Source: Rhodovastum sp963714255
GTDB lineage: Bacteria > Pseudomonadota > Alphaproteobacteria > Acetobacterales > Acetobacteraceae
Direction of reading: 5' to 3'
DNA length: 64,000 nucleotides
Assembly (NCBI GenBank): GCA_963714255.1
Contig: CAVQNU010000015.1
Coordinates: 124,001 to 188,000, forward strand
The translations under genes and the position numbers were made by a program. This document shows positions 62,683-64,000 of this stretch, piece by piece. Each line of letters begins with the position of its first letter. The first letter of the stretch is position 1. Below the pieces are notes generated by a model. It did no database searches. It saw nothing but the letters and a program-made list of their open reading frames with translations, and was not told the origin of the DNA.

Positions 62683-64000
62683 TCAGGCCGTGGTCACGGA
62701 CGGGACGAAATCGGGCGTGTCGGTGGAGGCGTAGTTGAAGGTCACGTCTTTCCAAACCTCCAGCGCCTGGGCGAGCGGGGTGCAGGTGCGCGCCGCGCGC
62801 TGCAGGATTTCCGGGCCTTCGGCCAGGATGTCGCGGCCCTCGTTGCGGGCGAACACCATGGCTTCCAGCGCCACGCGGTTGGCGGTGGCGCCGGCCTGGA
62901 TGCCGGTGGGATGGCCGATCGTGCCGCCGCCGAACTGCAGCACGCAGTCGTCGCCGAACAGGTCGATCAGCTGGTGCATCTGGCCGGCATGGATGCCGCC
63001 CGAGGCAACCGGCATGGTCTTGGCCAGCGAGGCGAAGGACTGGTCGAAGAAGATGCCGCGGTCGAGCCGCGTCGGGATGAAATCCTCGCGGCAGATGTCG
63101 TAGTAGCCACGCGTGGTTTCCGGATCGCCTTCCAGCTTGCCCACCGCGGTGCCGGCATGGATGTGATCGACGCCGGCGAGGCGCATCCACTTGGCGATGA
63201 CGCGGAAGCTGACGCCGTGCGACTTCTGCCGCGTGTAGGTGGAGTGGCCGGCGCGGTGCAGGTGCAGGATCATGTCGTTCTGGCGGCACCACTTGGAGAT
63301 CGACTGGATGGCCGAATAGCCGATCACCAGGTCGATCATGACGATGACGCTGCCGAGACTTTTGGCGAACTCGGCGCGCTCGTAAATGTCCTCCATCGTG
63401 CCGGCGGAGATGTTCAGGTAGGTGCCCTTCACCTCGCCCGAGGCGGCCTCGGCGCGCTTGACCGCTTCCATGCAGTACAGAAAGCGCTCGCGCCAGTGCA
63501 TGAAGGCCTGGCTGTTGATGTTCTCGTCGTCCTTGGTGAAGTCGAGCCCGCCCTTCAGCGCCTCGTACACGACGCGACCGTAGTTGCGCCCCGACAGGCC
63601 GAGCTTCGGCTTCACCGTGGCGCCGAGCAGCGGGCGGCCGAATTTGTCCAGCCGCTCGCGCTCCACCACGATGCCGGTGCAGGGGCCGGCATAGGTTTTC
63701 ACGTAGGCCACCGGCAGGCGCATGTCTTCCAGGCGCAGCGCCTTCAGCGGCTTGAAGCCGAACACATTGCCGATGATCGAGGCCGAGAGGTTGACGATCG
63801 AGTTCGGCCTCGAACAGGTCGAGGTCATAGGCGATATAGGCGAACCACTGGTTCGGGGCCCCCGGCACCGCATCGACCCGGTAGCAGCGGGCGCGGTATT
63901 TCTCGCAGGCGGTCAGCCGGTCGGTCCAGACCACCGTCCAGGTGGCGGTGGAGCTTTCGCCGGCGACGGCCGCGGCCGCTTCCTCGGGATCGACGCCGTC
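62683..64000 (-). pseudogene. cbbL: RuBisCO large subunit, 5' end outside window, one frameshift as read
   Basis: Fixes CO2 onto ribulose bisphosphate. The catalytic region is intact: the carbamylated Lys and metal ligands in GLDFTKDDENINSQ, loop 6 GTAVGKLEGD, and FGGGTIGHPTGIQAG. The N-terminal part reads TWTVVWTDRLTACEKYRARC into AYDLDLFEA. Near 63810 the frame shifts: GAGGCCGAACTCG would read correctly as FEPNSIVNLS if one G were removed. The window ends before the start codon. Frameshift may be a read error, as cbbS, cbbX and rpe are intact. Confidence 0.9.

Overview
The window is GC-rich DNA from an alphaproteobacterium, most likely a member of the Acetobacteraceae (Rhodospirillales). 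The grounds are gene order and protein character: an uninterrupted tuf/S10/spc ribosomal cluster, a tsaE-murU-addB-addA-trxA block facing trpB-trpA-accD-folC, an ATP12-type chaperone gene, and a red-type (form I) RuBisCO operon cbbL-cbbS-cbbX-rpe. The family assignment is inference; no database search was possible.

Layout. 0-17.3 kb: tuf, the S10 and spc operons, secY and adk, then a GT87-type membrane glycosyltransferase gene, then the alpha operon (rpsM, rpsK, rpoA, rplQ) behind its own strong promoter. 17.3-34.6 kb: housekeeping genes in short runs (diguanylate cyclase, rarA, rluC-like, AsmA, ATP12, acylphosphatase, DedA, a glycosyltransferase, lipB, tRNA-Leu(GAG), maeB, a DnaJ-like membrane protein, galU, a phosphohexomutase, lrgA/lrgB, a GST). 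34.6-42 kb: an accessory island of lower GC. It is a decayed tandem duplication of one unit: a TAXI-like periplasmic binding protein, a secreted RTX-like Asn/Gly/Ser-rich protein, and an amidase. 42-53.3 kb: an FAD dehydrogenase, a DUF29 protein, ferredoxin-NADP reductase, tsaE, murU, addB, addA and trxA. addB and addA carry one and two frameshifts as read. 53.3-59.5 kb: folC, accD, trpA, trpB and a DEAD-box helicase, all on the minus strand. 59.5-60.5 kb: a FitA/VapC-type toxin-antitoxin pair with a clear double operator. 60.6-64 kb: rpe, cbbX, cbbS and the 3' part of cbbL, which has one frameshift and runs off the window.

The most unusual feature is a family of palindromic intergenic elements found at about 14 places. 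Full copies (near 11.0, 18.8, 30.3, 55.0 and 58.25 kb) are giant inverted repeats of about 170-225 bp. Their arms hold small GC-rich hairpins, and their centre is an 80-90 bp palindrome around AACCGG. A 14-base block of each half-core differs strongly from copy to copy, yet within each copy it matches its partner arm at 13 or 14 positions. The palindrome is therefore conserved while the sequence is not. Shorter copies lack the core. Several lie between convergent genes as bidirectional terminators, one full copy sits inside the spc operon between rplO and secY, and some supply the last codons of genes.

How the genes work together: the first 17 kb builds ribosomes, the Sec channel and RNA polymerase alpha. 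The cbb operon, with rpe, runs the RuBisCO step and pentose recycling, with CbbX as its activase. galU, the phosphohexomutase, GT87 and the other glycosyltransferase point to envelope sugar synthesis. AddAB, RarA and possibly thioredoxin serve DNA repair and redox upkeep.
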